Below, piece after piece: positions 8,163 through 16,655 of a stretch of DNA of 44,545 bases (positions are counted from its first letter, which is position 1; every line of letters begins with the position of its first letter). A program made the position numbers and the translations under genes. Under the pieces are notes generated by a model, which made no database searches, had not been told where the DNA came from, and saw only the letters and a program-made list of their open reading frames with translations. The DNA is from Caldilineaceae bacterium. Lineage in GTDB: Bacteria; Chloroflexota; Anaerolineae; Caldilineales; Caldilineaceae. The stretch spans positions 1-44,545 of the forward strand of contig JAHBVG010000052.1 of the NCBI GenBank assembly GCA_019637695.1, given 5' to 3'.

Positions 8163-8939
8163 GTGAAAATTGCAGTGCTGATCAAACAGACGCCGGACAC
8201 GGCGGAACTGCCCAAGGTCTCGGTGGACGAGGCCCGCTCTGGCGAGATTAAAGCGACAATGGTCATCAACCCGTGGGATGAATTCGCCGCTGAGGAGGCC
8301 ATCGACCTGGCCGACCGCTTCGACGGCGATTCAGTCGCCATTTCGTTGGGCAAAGCGGACGAGATCGACGCCCTCAAACACGCGCTGGCGATGGGCGTGG
8401 GCGAGGCCGTATTGGTAGATGAAAGCATCGTCGCGGGCGGCGATGAATGGGCCGTAGCCGACGCGCTGGCCGCCGCCGTCAAAGAACAGGGCGACGTGGA
8501 GATCGTCCTTGCCGGCAAGATGAGCGTGGACGGCAACAGCGGCGTGATCTTCGCCGGGGTTGCCTGCAAACTCGGCTGGGATCTGCTGGTCAACGTCACC
8601 AAAATCGTGGACGTGGCGAACGGCAAAGTCACCGCCGAAGTCGTCCATGAAGGCGGGCAAGAGACGGTGGAAATACCGCTGCCCGTGGTCATCAGCGTCG
8701 CCAAAGAGATCAACGAGCCGCGTTATCCCAGCTTTATGGGCATCCGCAAAGCCAGCCGCGCCAAGATCCCCGTGTTGGGCAAGGCCGATCTCAATGTAGC
8801 GGTCAGCCAGACCACGCGCTGGGAAAATCTGCGCAAGCCCGTCGTCCAAAAGACCGCGGCGCAGATCTTCGACGGCGCTACCGTCCAGGAGAAGGCGGCT
8901 AAGCTTGCCACGGCGTTGATGGCGGAAAAGATCATCTAG
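8163..8939 (+). CDS. etfB: Electron transfer flavoprotein, beta subunit
   Basis: 258 residues, GTG start with AAGGAG 8 bases upstream. Typical ETF-beta (FixA) features are KIAVLIKQTPDTAELP at the start, NPWDEFAAEEAIDLAD, LAGKMSVDGNSGVIFAG, and PSFMGIRKASRAKI near residue 195. ETF-beta pairs with ETF-alpha to carry electrons from acyl-CoA dehydrogenases to the quinone pool through ETF:quinone oxidoreductase. The order acyl-CoA dehydrogenase - etfB - etfA supports a dedicated electron acceptor for the upstream enzyme. Confidence 0.95.
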   Translation: MKIAVLIKQTPDTAELPKVSVDEARSGEIKATMVINPWDEFAAEEAIDLADRFDGDSVAISLGKADEIDALKHALAMGVGEAVLVDESIVAGGDEWAVADALAAAVKEQGDVEIVLAGKMSVDGNSGVIFAGVACKLGWDLLVNVTKIVDVANGKVTAEVVHEGGQETVEIPLPVVISVAKEINEPRYPSFMGIRKASRAKIPVLGKADLNVAVSQTTRWENLRKPVVQKTAAQIFDGATVQEKAAKLATALMAEKII

Positions 8940-9043
8940 GGCGGAGCGGATGACAAGATGAGGCGAGGAGCGAGGGGCGAACCGGTCACTTGCAAACCTG
9001 CAAACTTGCCACTTGCCATCGCTCGTATCAAGGAGAAAACACC

Positions 9044-10024
9044 ATGTCCATTCTTGTATGGATCGAACAAATTGAGGGGAAGGCGCTTTCCAGCAGTTGG
9101 GAAGTGCTGGGGAAGGCGAAGGAATTGGCGGCTGACTTGGGCACATCAACGGTGGCGCTGGTGATAGGTGAAGGTGTGGACGCCGTCGCCCAGGAAGCGC
9201 TGCGCTATGGCGCGGATACCGTTTATACGGTGGCATCGCCTGTGCTGAAACAATACCGGCTTCAGCCATACGCGGCGGCTTTGGGATCGGCGATTGACGC
9301 CGCCGGCGCGTCGGTTGTCCTCACGGCGGCGACCACGCACGGGCGCACACTGGCCGCGTTTGTGGCCTGCCAACGCGGCGCGGGGATCGCCTCTGGTGTC
9401 AGCGATCTGCGCGTGGAGGGCGGCGCTCTGGCGGCGGAACGTTCTGCCTTTTCGGGCAACATCATCCACGATGTTCACTTTAGCGGCGATCTCAAGGTGG
9501 CGAGCGTGCGCCCTCGCGCCTTCTCCATGCCAGAGGTGGGTGAGGCTGCGGGCGAAGTCAAGGCATTGTCTCTCTCGCTTGTCGAGGGCGACGTGCGCGA
9601 GAAGATCACCGATTTCCGCGTCGCCAATTTAGGGGAAGTCAGCCTCACTGACGCCCGCATTATCGTCTCCGGCGGGCGCGGCGTGGCGGCGGACCCGGCC
9701 AAAGGCTTCCAACTGGTGGCGGATCTGGCCGATCTCCTCAGCGCGGCGGTGGGAGCCAGCCGCGCTGCGGTGGACGCCGGCTATGTCCCCTACAAGCATC
9801 AGGTGGGGCAGACGGGCAAGAGCGTCAAGCCCGATCTCTACATTGCCGCGGGGATCAGTGGGGCCATCCAACACCTGGCGGGGATGGGCGAGAGCAAGGT
9901 CATCGTCGCCATCAACAAAGATCCCGACGCGCCCATCTTCGAGCGCGCCCACTACGCTATCGTCGATGACCTATTCACCGCCCTTCCCGCGCTGAGCGAG
10001 GAATTCAAAAAGCGGCTGGGGTAA
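9044..10024 (+). CDS. etfA: Electron transfer flavoprotein, alpha subunit
   Basis: The ATG at 9044 is preferred because AAGGAG lies 8 bases upstream; a longer frame from 8990 reads through a short repeat. 326 residues. The C-terminal FAD-binding domain has the family motifs VSGGRGV, VGQTGKSVKPDLYIAAGISG and AINKDPDAPIFERAHY; the N-terminal domain has HGRTLAAFVACQRGAG. It is the FAD-carrying partner of etfB. A short repeat (CTTGCAAA/CTTGCCA units, about 8988-9020) lies between the two genes. Confidence 0.95.
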   Translation: MSILVWIEQIEGKALSSSWEVLGKAKELAADLGTSTVALVIGEGVDAVAQEALRYGADTVYTVASPVLKQYRLQPYAAALGSAIDAAGASVVLTAATTHGRTLAAFVACQRGAGIASGVSDLRVEGGALAAERSAFSGNIIHDVHFSGDLKVASVRPRAFSMPEVGEAAGEVKALSLSLVEGDVREKITDFRVANLGEVSLTDARIIVSGGRGVAADPAKGFQLVADLADLLSAAVGASRAAVDAGYVPYKHQVGQTGKSVKPDLYIAAGISGAIQHLAGMGESKVIVAINKDPDAPIFERAHYAIVDDLFTALPALSEEFKKRLG

Positions 10025-10068
10025 AACGCGAAGAAATGCAACGCAAAGAGGACGAAGTGTAAATTGGT

Positions 10069-10764
10069 TTATGGTCGAGATGCTTGAAAGAGCGTCTCGA
10101 CATTCTTTTTGTGGATCTGCTGACAGGCTGGCGTGCGTCGGTTTTCGGGGATCAACGTGGACGCGATCTGTTGCACTTTGATCAGATCCTCCCCGCGGCG
10201 GAGGGCAGCGGGGATCACACGGCGCAGGCTGTGGAGGTAGCCCACATCATCGGCCAGGCGGGTCATCACCTGGATTGGGTCGCTCACCAGCGATCCTGTG
10301 TGGGGGATGTAGAGTTGCAACGGCCGCGCCTTTGACAATTGGGCCAGCCGTCGCAAGATTTCCAATTCGTCCTCCCCGGTAGAGCGGGGGGCCAGCGCCG
10401 GTAAGAGCAGATCGCTGCCAAAGCGCCCGCCGCAGAGAATCTTCAGCGTGGGGAGGTAGATCACGTTTCCCGTGGGGTGAGAGTAGATGTCAAGCAGATG
10501 CTGACCGATGCTGATGTGCGCTACACCCCCAGCGACGGTCTGAAGCTGAGGCAGTGCCACATCTGGCGCATCCGGCCCGGTGAAGAGGACCGCACTATTC
10601 TCGGCCAGCGAAAAGCGCTCGCCCGCATCCGCCGGCGGATCGATCAACAGCAGTTGATCCGGCGCGCCCAGCAGCCGCCCCATGACAAAGAGCGTGTGCC
10701 GCGGCGGCTCCCCTTCGCTGAACAGTTCTAGTTGTGGGTAGAGTTGGGTGATCTTCGGCGACAT
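10069..10764 (-). CDS. Degenerate metallo-beta-lactamase-fold protein
   Basis: 231 residues from the ATG at 10764; a TTG start at 10785 is also possible and neither has a strong ribosome site. The layout recalls the metallo-beta-lactamase fold: QLLLIDPPADAG in place of the first strand motif, YSHPTGNVIYLPTLKILCGGRFGSD in place of the HxPGH...GD block, and IPHTG in place of PGHG. The HxHxDH metal motif is missing and the GD aspartate is Gly, so it probably does not bind the usual two metals. The role is unknown. Its 3' end overlaps the terminator of the facing operon. Confidence 0.6.
   Translation of the reverse strand: MSPKITQLYPQLELFSEGEPPRHTLFVMGRLLGAPDQLLLIDPPADAGERFSLAENSAVLFTGPDAPDVALPQLQTVAGGVAHISIGQHLLDIYSHPTGNVIYLPTLKILCGGRFGSDLLLPALAPRSTGEDELEILRRLAQLSKARPLQLYIPHTGSLVSDPIQVMTRLADDVGYLHSLRRVIPAALRRGEDLIKVQQIASTLIPENRRTPACQQIHKKNVETLFQASRP
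10074..10110 (+). terminator. Probable terminator of the ACAD/ETF operon
   Basis: A stem with GTCGAGA (10074-10080) pairing to TCTCGAC (10095-10101), extended inward by GC pairs, then ATTCTTTTT. It lies about 50 bases after the etfA stop and inside the last codons of the convergent gene at 10069-10764. Confidence 0.65.
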
Positions 10765-10824
10765 TTCTGGATGACAAGATGCCAAGTAGGTGCGATCTGA
10801 CCCTTGCGGTTGGCCTGCATCTAC

Positions 10825-11592
10825 TTAATGACTAGTAGCGGCTCCAAACACCAGGGGCAGGTGGAGGCTGTGGGCGGGTACACTTTCGATAACTATCGAA
10901 ATCGTATCCGTTCCGATGCGACAATCCCCAGGCACGTCTGCCGTAAGGAACAGCAAATAGTGTCCTACTTGGAGGTCAGATCGAGTAAACTCGCGCTGGT
11001 TTCCGAAAGGGACCTCTCCACTTTTCCACTCCCACTCCAAATTATCTATATTACCGGTATAGCCGGTCACCTCGCCACTGAAGTTGATCTCGCTCCCCTG
11101 ATAGTACTTTCCCCCAGTCTGTGGGGAGGTGATCTTTACCTTTGCTTCACCCTCACAGTTTGGCGGCGGCGGTGGATAGCGGGCACTGATAGTGATGCTG
11201 ATCTGATCCTCACCGACAACTGTTTCACCATCCTGCACCTGGAGGGTGATCACATGCGAGGCTAGCGAGAGTAAGCTGGATGCCATCTCTAGCTCGCTCC
11301 CATTTCCCAATAAGCCGTCGATGCTCGATTCCCATTGCCAAACCAGGCTCTGCATGTCTCCGGCATAACCAGTCACACCACCCTGGAAGTAGATTGTATC
11401 GTATTCGGTGATAAATGTGTCCCCATTGGCTGGAGAAAGAATCTCGACTTTCGCCTCGGCCCTGGTCTGGGAAGAGCGGATATCTGCGCCCTCATCCTGG
11501 GCAAATGCGGAGAGAGGGAATGGACGGTTGACAAAGGCACCCGTCACAATGGCAAAAGACAAGAGGGCTAGGAACAGTATGGCGCGATACAT
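10825..11592 (-). CDS. Secreted protein with two Ig-like repeats
   Basis: 255 residues, of unrecognised family. It has a clear signal peptide (YRAILFLALLSFAIVTGAF, cleavage near FAQDEG). Two repeats of about 90 residues follow, separated by a PPPPPNCEG linker: each starts EAKVxIxSPxxG, has a GxVTGYxG block and an LxWxWxS block, and ends with xxDxISIxI. This is the pattern of tandem Ig/PKD-like beta-sandwich modules, often used in cell-surface adhesion or as spacers. The C-terminus has SLHLPLVFG, similar to a short motif seen at the end of many secreted Chloroflexota proteins. No enzyme domain is present. Confidence 0.7.
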   Translation of the reverse strand: MYRAILFLALLSFAIVTGAFVNRPFPLSAFAQDEGADIRSSQTRAEAKVEILSPANGDTFITEYDTIYFQGGVTGYAGDMQSLVWQWESSIDGLLGNGSELEMASSLLSLASHVITLQVQDGETVVGEDQISITISARYPPPPPNCEGEAKVKITSPQTGGKYYQGSEINFSGEVTGYTGNIDNLEWEWKSGEVPFGNQREFTRSDLQVGHYLLFLTADVPGDCRIGTDTISIVIESVPAHSLHLPLVFGAATSH

Positions 11593-11664
11593 GTTGGTGA
11601 CTCCTTTTATGCCTGCAATCCACTTCAGCCAGTATCAGTAGACTACAACTCTCGGATATGACCA

Positions 11665-11693
11665 GCGGTCTGCGGTCGGTTGTCTGCGGTCTA
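11665..11693. repeat. Degenerate heptamer array (GCGGTCT type)
   Basis: Four 7-base units (GCGGTCT, GCGGTCG, GTTGTCT, GCGGTCT). The unit is the reverse-complement class of the CGCAGAC units found at 6263 and in rsmA. Confidence 0.7.
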
Positions 11694-11751
11694 CTGAGTA
11701 TAAGACAGAGCAGAGCGAATCGACAAACCAGCCTGGTAATCTCCCCAGTCC

Positions 11752-13581
11752 TTAATCCCCACTCACTACTTCCAACCGCCGATACTGGCTCTGATAGAGT
11801 TCGGCGTAGTAGCCACCCAGCGCCAGCAGATCATCGTGGGTTCCCCGCTCCACCACCCGGTGATCGTGGATAAAGAGGACCTGATCGGCGTTGCGGATGG
11901 TGCTGAGGCGGTGGGCGATGACAAAGGCGGTGCGCCCTTCCATCAGCCGCAGCAGCGCCTCTTGGATCTGCAACTCTGTGCGCGTATCCACGCTGCTGGT
12001 GGCTTCGTCGAGGATCAAAATGCGCGGATCGGCCAACACAGCGCGGGCGATGGCGAGCAACTGCCGCTGTCCCTGGCTGAAGTTGTGACCCCGTTCCGAC
12101 ACTTCGGTGCGGTAGCCACGGGGCAGCAGACGGATGAAATGATCGGCGTTCGCCAGCGTCGCCGCAGCGATCACCTCGTCGTCCGTAGCGTCGAGCCGGC
12201 CGTAGCGGATATTTTCCATCACAGTGCCCGAAAAGAGATAGGTGTCCTGCAGGACGATGCCCAACTGTTGGCGTAGCGAATCCTGGGTGATGGCGCGGAT
12301 GTCCTGCCCGTCGACGCGGATCGCGCCCGCCGTCACATCGTAAAAGCGGCTGAGCAGGCTGATGATCGTCGTCTTCCCCGCGCCGGTCGGCCCGACAAGG
12401 GCGATGGTCTCGCCGGGGCGAGCGTGGAGATCGACATCGACCAGCACCGGTTTGCCCGCTTCGTACTCAAAGCTCACACCGTCAAAGATCACCTCGCCAT
12501 GGATCGATGGCAGCGGGCGCGCAGCGGGTGTGTCCTCTACAGAGGGCTGTGTATCCAACACATCGAAGATGCGTTCACTGCCGGCCAGCGCCGACTGCAT
12601 CTCGTTGTAGAGCATGGCAATCGAGCGCATGGGGCGGAAGAAGTTCATGATGTAGATCACGAAGACGGCGATCACACCCACGCTCACGATCTCTTGCAAG
12701 GCCAGCCAGCCGCCCAACAGCGCCGTCGCTGCAATCGTGATCGTACTCATGGTGGTGAACATCGGCCCCAGCGCCGCGGTGATCACATCCGCTTTGATGC
12801 CTACGTTGCGATAGGCTTCGTTGGCGGCGAGGAACTGGGCATAGGTCTCATCCTCGCGGGCAAAGGCTTTGACGACGCGAATCCCTGAGATGTTCTCCTC
12901 CATCACCGCGTTGAGGCCGCCCAGGTTGCGCTGTACGCCGCGGAAGGCGCGACGGCTGTAGCGGGTGACAATGCCGGTGATGTAGAGCATCAAGGGCAAG
13001 AGGATCAGCGTGCCAATCGCCAGTTGCCAGTTGAGCAGAAACATGGTCACCATGATGCCGCCCAGGAGCAGAATATTGGACGAAAATTCGATCAACCCAT
13101 TGGAGAGGACGCTGTTGATGGCGTCAGTGTCGTTGACCACGCGGCTCATGAGATCGCCCACACGGTTGCGGTCATGGAAGCTCATGGAGAGCGTTTGCAG
13201 ATGGTTGAAGAGGCGGGCGCGGATGGCAGCCACGAAGCGTTGTCCAATGTCCACCATCATCACCGCCTGGGCCACGCCGGTGATGCCGCTGCCCACATAG
13301 ATCGCCAGCATCAGCAACGAGATCTGTACCAATCCGGGCACGTCGCCGCCGGCAATGTATTGGTCCAATGCCCGGCCTAGCAATACCGGACCGGCCAGCC
13401 GCAGCGCTGTGCTGATGATCACCAGCACCACAACGACGATTAGCGCGTTTCGTTGCGGACCCAAATAGGCCAGCAGCCGCAGGATCGTCTCACGGGTGTT
13501 GCGGGCGCTCTCGCCGGTCATCCGTCCACCGCCGCCAAAGCCAAGCCGCACGGCTGGTCGCTCTGTTCGTTGTGCGCTCAT
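11752..13581 (-). CDS. ABC exporter half-transporter, canonical Walker B partner
   Basis: 609 residues from the ATG at 13581, chosen because GGGGAG lies just upstream. The N-terminal ABC exporter membrane domain (about six helices) is followed by an ATPase with Walker A GPTGAGKTT, Walker B ILILDEATSSVD with the catalytic Glu, and the H-loop IAHRLSTI. The signature is FSQGQ instead of LSGGQ. This matches one half of heterodimeric exporters of the TM287/288 or BmrCD type, in which one ATP site is degenerate. The partner is the gene at 14714-16480. An IS element now separates the two; they were presumably contiguous before. Substrate unknown (lipid, drug or peptide). Confidence 0.92.
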   Translation of the reverse strand: MSAQRTERPAVRLGFGGGGRMTGESARNTRETILRLLAYLGPQRNALIVVVVLVIISTALRLAGPVLLGRALDQYIAGGDVPGLVQISLLMLAIYVGSGITGVAQAVMMVDIGQRFVAAIRARLFNHLQTLSMSFHDRNRVGDLMSRVVNDTDAINSVLSNGLIEFSSNILLLGGIMVTMFLLNWQLAIGTLILLPLMLYITGIVTRYSRRAFRGVQRNLGGLNAVMEENISGIRVVKAFAREDETYAQFLAANEAYRNVGIKADVITAALGPMFTTMSTITIAATALLGGWLALQEIVSVGVIAVFVIYIMNFFRPMRSIAMLYNEMQSALAGSERIFDVLDTQPSVEDTPAARPLPSIHGEVIFDGVSFEYEAGKPVLVDVDLHARPGETIALVGPTGAGKTTIISLLSRFYDVTAGAIRVDGQDIRAITQDSLRQQLGIVLQDTYLFSGTVMENIRYGRLDATDDEVIAAATLANADHFIRLLPRGYRTEVSERGHNFSQGQRQLLAIARAVLADPRILILDEATSSVDTRTELQIQEALLRLMEGRTAFVIAHRLSTIRNADQVLFIHDHRVVERGTHDDLLALGGYYAELYQSQYRRLEVVSGD

Positions 13582-13647
13582 TGGGATCTCCCCGCGGGCT
13601 CCGCGCCCAAGTAGAGTCAAGAAAGTTTTTAGATTTTATGAAGGTGA

Positions 13648-13668
13648 TGGCATACTGAAGGGATGCCA
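13648..13668 (+). promoter_or_regulatory. Hairpin over the transposase start codon
   Basis: TGGCAT (13648-13653) can pair with ATGCCA (13663-13668), which contains the start ATG; the loop holds GAAGGG, the likely ribosome site. Such structures limit translation of transposase from read-through mRNA in several IS families; this role is inferred here. Confidence 0.4.
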
Positions 13669-14717
13669 AAACAACTAAACTATCAACTGAACGAAATCGA
13701 ACTGAAGCAAATCGAACAGGCGATCAAAAGCGCACCGGAGCCGCGGGTGCGACAGAGAGCCACAGGGATCCGCCTGTTACACTTAGGCAAGAAGCCAGAA
13801 GAAGCGGCGGAACTGCTCAATGTAGCGACAGGAACCGTCTACAATTGGCACGAGCGGTGGCGGGAAAAGGGCCTGGCCGGGCTAAGCGATGCGCCCCGGT
13901 CCGGTCGCCCAACACTGGCCGACGAGAACTATACGGTGAAACTGGCCGAGGTGTTGGAAACGGACCCGGCCACAGTGGGTTACGGCTTTACCATCTGGAC
14001 AATCGACCGTCTGCGCGCTCATATGGCAAAAATCACGGGGGTCCAGATGAGCGACGAGACGTTTCGGGCTGTTCTGCGCCAGAATGACTATGTATATAGA
14101 CGCCCCAAGCACGATCTCAAGCCTCTGCAAGACCGGGAAGCACGAGAGCGGGCAGAAAAAATCATTGCTGATCTTAAAAAAAAGCCCAAAACGACGAGAT
14201 CGAGCTATTCTTTATGGACGAAACTACCCTGAGCCTCCATCCTATCTTGCGCAAATGTTGGATGAAACGGGGGCATCAACTTCGCATTCCTGCTCCGGGC
14301 CAACAAAAGCTCCATCACATTTTCGGCGCTTACAACTGGCACACAGATCAGACCATCTGGACTGAAGCGGACAAAAAGAACACCGACTCCTTTATCCACT
14401 TCCTGGAACACTTCATGGCCTCGGTCAACACAGACCACCCGGTTGTTCTTGTCCTGGACAATGCTTCCTATCACCACAGCGCCGGGGCCGAAGCCGCCCT
14501 TGCTCTCTGCGAGGAACAGGGCATCCTTGTCTGCTGGTTGCCCCCTTATTGCTCAGACCTCAACCCGATTGAGCGCTTCTGGGGTTTCCTCAAAGACTGG
14601 GCCTGTGCCAACAAACTTTTCGCTTCCGTCTTCGACCTGCTTGCTTCGGCCACAATTTGTCTTCACAATCAAAACAATTTGCTTTCGGATGACCGTTTCT
14701 TATTTCTAAAAACTTAG
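13663..14717 (+). CDS. IS630 family transposase, made by -1 frameshift
   Basis: Frame 1 (13663-14232) encodes the N-terminal helix-turn-helix part (EEAAELLNVATGTVYNWHER, then a winged second HTH, DETFRAVLRQ). Frame 0, open up to 14717, encodes the catalytic part. Eight A then G at 14176-14184 form the slip site A AAA AAG, as in dnaX; a -1 slip continues as DEIELFFMDETTLS and gives about 351 residues, normal for the family. The DDE triad is visible: FFMDE, VLVLDNASYHHS and LPPYCSDLNPIERFW. The element therefore looks capable of transposition if frameshifting occurs. The shared A-rich run could also be a decay mutation, but the canonical heptamer favours programmed slippage. Confidence 0.88.
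14178..14184 (+). promoter_or_regulatory. Programmed -1 frameshift site
   Basis: A AAA AAG in the frame of the N-terminal transposase part. Slipping back one base puts the ribosome in the frame that encodes the catalytic domain. No strong upstream Shine-Dalgarno stimulator or downstream stem is obvious. Confidence 0.7.
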
Positions 14718-16480
14718 CTGGATTTACTCAGCTGCGATTGATAAATTTCCTGATAGATCGGGCTGCTCGCCAAAAGCTCCCCATGCCTGCCCTGAGCCAC
14801 GATCTGCCCCTGGTCGAGGACGAGGATCTGATCGGCGTTGAGGACGCTGCTAATGCGTTGCGCCACGATAAAGGTCGTCGTTTCCGCCATCAACTGATCC
14901 AGCACCTCTTGAATCTTGGCTTCGGTCTCCACGTCCACGGCGCTGGTGCTGTCGTCGAGGATGAGGATGCCCGGCCGGGTGAGCAGGGCGCGGGCAATGG
15001 CGATACGCTGCTTCTGCCCGCCGGAAAGGTTCGCTCCGCGCGCTTCTACTGTACTCTCGTAGCCTTCTGGCATCGCCATGATGAAGTCGTGGGCCTGGGC
15101 GGTCTGGGCGGCGGCGATCACTTCTTCCAAAGAAGCGTCGGGCCGACCATAGACGATGTTCTCGCGTACCGTGCCGCTGAAGAGGACCGTCTCTTGCAGC
15201 ACCACGCCGATCTGTTTGCGCAAGGAGCGGGGCGACCAACGGCGCACATCCACGCCGTCGATCTCGACGCGGCCATCGGTGGTATCGTAAAAACGGGGGA
15301 TCAGGTGGATCAACGTACTCTTGCCCGACCCGGTGGCCCCCAGCAAGGCGATGCGCTGGCCCGGCTCCGCCTCGAACGAGACATGGCGCAGCACCTCATG
15401 CGCTTCGGGATCGTCCCCGTTGCGGTGTCCGTTGCTGCCGTTTGCGCCATAGCGGAACGAGACCCTGTCAAAGCGGACGCGCCCCCCAATGTGATCAGCG
15501 CGGTGGGGTGTGGCCGCAGTGCGGATGGCCGATTGGGTCCGCAGCACCTCTTCAATGCGCACCGCCGACGCCGACGCCCGCGAGACCATCATCAACATAT
15601 TGCTGAGGAGGAGCAGCGGGGCCATGCCGATCATCAAATAGTTGACGAAGGCGATGAGTTCGCCGCTGGTCAATCGATTGTTGATCACATCCAGCCCGCC
15701 CAACCAGATCACGGCGACAGTGCCGGCGTTGGTCAGCAGGGTGAGGATGGGCATCACCAGGGCAAGGATGCGGCCCACGCGCATATTCTGGCGCATGTAC
15801 TCGTCGTTGGCGTCGGCGAAGCGGTCAATGGCGAAAGGTTCGCGCACAAAGGCTTTCACCACCTGCACCCCGGCCAGGTTCTCCTGCACCAGTGTATTGA
15901 GGGAGGCCAGCTTCTCTTGCACCACAGTGAAGAGCGGCCCAGCCCGCCCCATAAACCACCAGATCATCAGCCCGGCCAGCCCCACAAAGGCCAGTACAAC
16001 CAGGGCCAGTTGCACATCAGTGAGAAAGATCATGATCACGCTGCCGATGATCATCAAGAGGGCGCGCAACATCAGAGCGAGGCCAGCGCTGGAAAACATG
16101 CGTACCACATTGACATCGCTGCCCACGCGCGTCATCAGTTGGCCGGTCTGGAGATGATCGATGTCGGCGAAGGAGAGCGATCCAATGTGGCGGAAGAGAT
16201 CGTTGCGCATGTCAAAGGCCATCCCCTGCGAGAGGCGGGCGCGGCAGAAACCCTGGACGATGGTTGCTACAGCGCCGATCACCGCCGTGCCCAGCATGAT
16301 CGCCGATCCGCGCCAGATGGCGTCCATGTCGCGGGGCCGGATGCCCTCGTCCACAATATATTGGAGCAGCCGCGGCATGAGCAGTTCCATAGCCACGGGC
16401 AAGATCACCGTGAGCAGGCCGAAGATCACTTCCAGTTTATAGGGGCGCACGTACCGCGCCATGCGGATGAGTGCCTTCAT
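14714..16480 (-). CDS. ABC exporter half-transporter, degenerate Walker B partner
   Basis: 588 residues, ATG preceded by AAAGGGAA. ABC exporter membrane domain with about six helices, then an ATPase with Walker A GATGSGKST, signature LSGGQKQR, Walker B ILILDDSTSAVD (Asp instead of the catalytic Glu) and a Q-rather-than-H switch region (VAQRISSV). These changes complement those of the partner, as in TM287/288-type heterodimers. First gene of the operon, behind a good promoter. Its stop codon TAA (complement of 14714-14716) lies in the inserted IS end, so the last residues may have been trimmed or altered by insertion; all ATPase motifs are intact. Confidence 0.92.
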   Translation of the reverse strand: MKALIRMARYVRPYKLEVIFGLLTVILPVAMELLMPRLLQYIVDEGIRPRDMDAIWRGSAIMLGTAVIGAVATIVQGFCRARLSQGMAFDMRNDLFRHIGSLSFADIDHLQTGQLMTRVGSDVNVVRMFSSAGLALMLRALLMIIGSVIMIFLTDVQLALVVLAFVGLAGLMIWWFMGRAGPLFTVVQEKLASLNTLVQENLAGVQVVKAFVREPFAIDRFADANDEYMRQNMRVGRILALVMPILTLLTNAGTVAVIWLGGLDVINNRLTSGELIAFVNYLMIGMAPLLLLSNMLMMVSRASASAVRIEEVLRTQSAIRTAATPHRADHIGGRVRFDRVSFRYGANGSNGHRNGDDPEAHEVLRHVSFEAEPGQRIALLGATGSGKSTLIHLIPRFYDTTDGRVEIDGVDVRRWSPRSLRKQIGVVLQETVLFSGTVRENIVYGRPDASLEEVIAAAQTAQAHDFIMAMPEGYESTVEARGANLSGGQKQRIAIARALLTRPGILILDDSTSAVDVETEAKIQEVLDQLMAETTTFIVAQRISSVLNADQILVLDQGQIVAQGRHGELLASSPIYQEIYQSQLSKSS

Positions 16481-16511
16481 GGGGGTTCCCTTTACGGATC
16501 GATGGAATGTT

Positions 16512-16538
16512 GACCGCAGACGACGGACCGCGGACCGG
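16512..16538. repeat. Degenerate heptamer array (GACCGCA type)
   Basis: Units GACCGCA, GACGACG, GACCGCG and a partial GACCGG. It lies in the leader between the promoter at 16599-16627 (minus strand) and the ABC exporter start. Confidence 0.65.
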
Positions 16539-16598
16539 TATTGATCAGCGAGTAAACCGCTTTAGTTGCGCAAAGTAGAGGACCGAAAAACTTTCACA

Positions 16599-16627
16599 AG
16601 CGTAGCGCCGATTCGGTGCGATGTCAA
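16599..16627 (-). promoter_or_regulatory. Sigma-70-like promoter for the ABC exporter operon
   Basis: On the minus strand TTGACA (complement of 16622-16627), a 17-base spacer, then TACGCT (complement of 16599-16604). The -35 box is a full consensus match. The transcript would have a leader of about 110 bases containing a heptamer array. Confidence 0.6.
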
Positions 16628-16655
16628 ACCATAAACGCAAATGAATGGCGTGATC

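Larger units (their letters stand above)
13623..14715 (+). mobile_element. IS630-family insertion sequence
   Basis: About 1.09 kb. Imperfect terminal inverted repeats share AAGTTTTTAGA at the left (13623-13633) and its complement at the right (14705-14715), with weaker matches further in. It carries one transposase in two frames. IS630 elements normally duplicate a TA target; TA adjoins the right end, but the left flank reads GA, so no clean duplication is visible. It sits between the two genes of an ABC exporter operon and opposes their transcription. Its right edge coincides with the stop codon of the upstream ABC gene. Confidence 0.85.

Noticed and set aside
13623..13633. TA target-site duplication of the IS element
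   Set aside because: The left flank reads GA, so a perfect TA duplication cannot be claimed.
14738..16513. 591-codon plus-strand frame opposite the ABC exporter gene
   Set aside because: His/Asp-rich shadow of a clear ABC transporter on the other strand; no family motif of its own.
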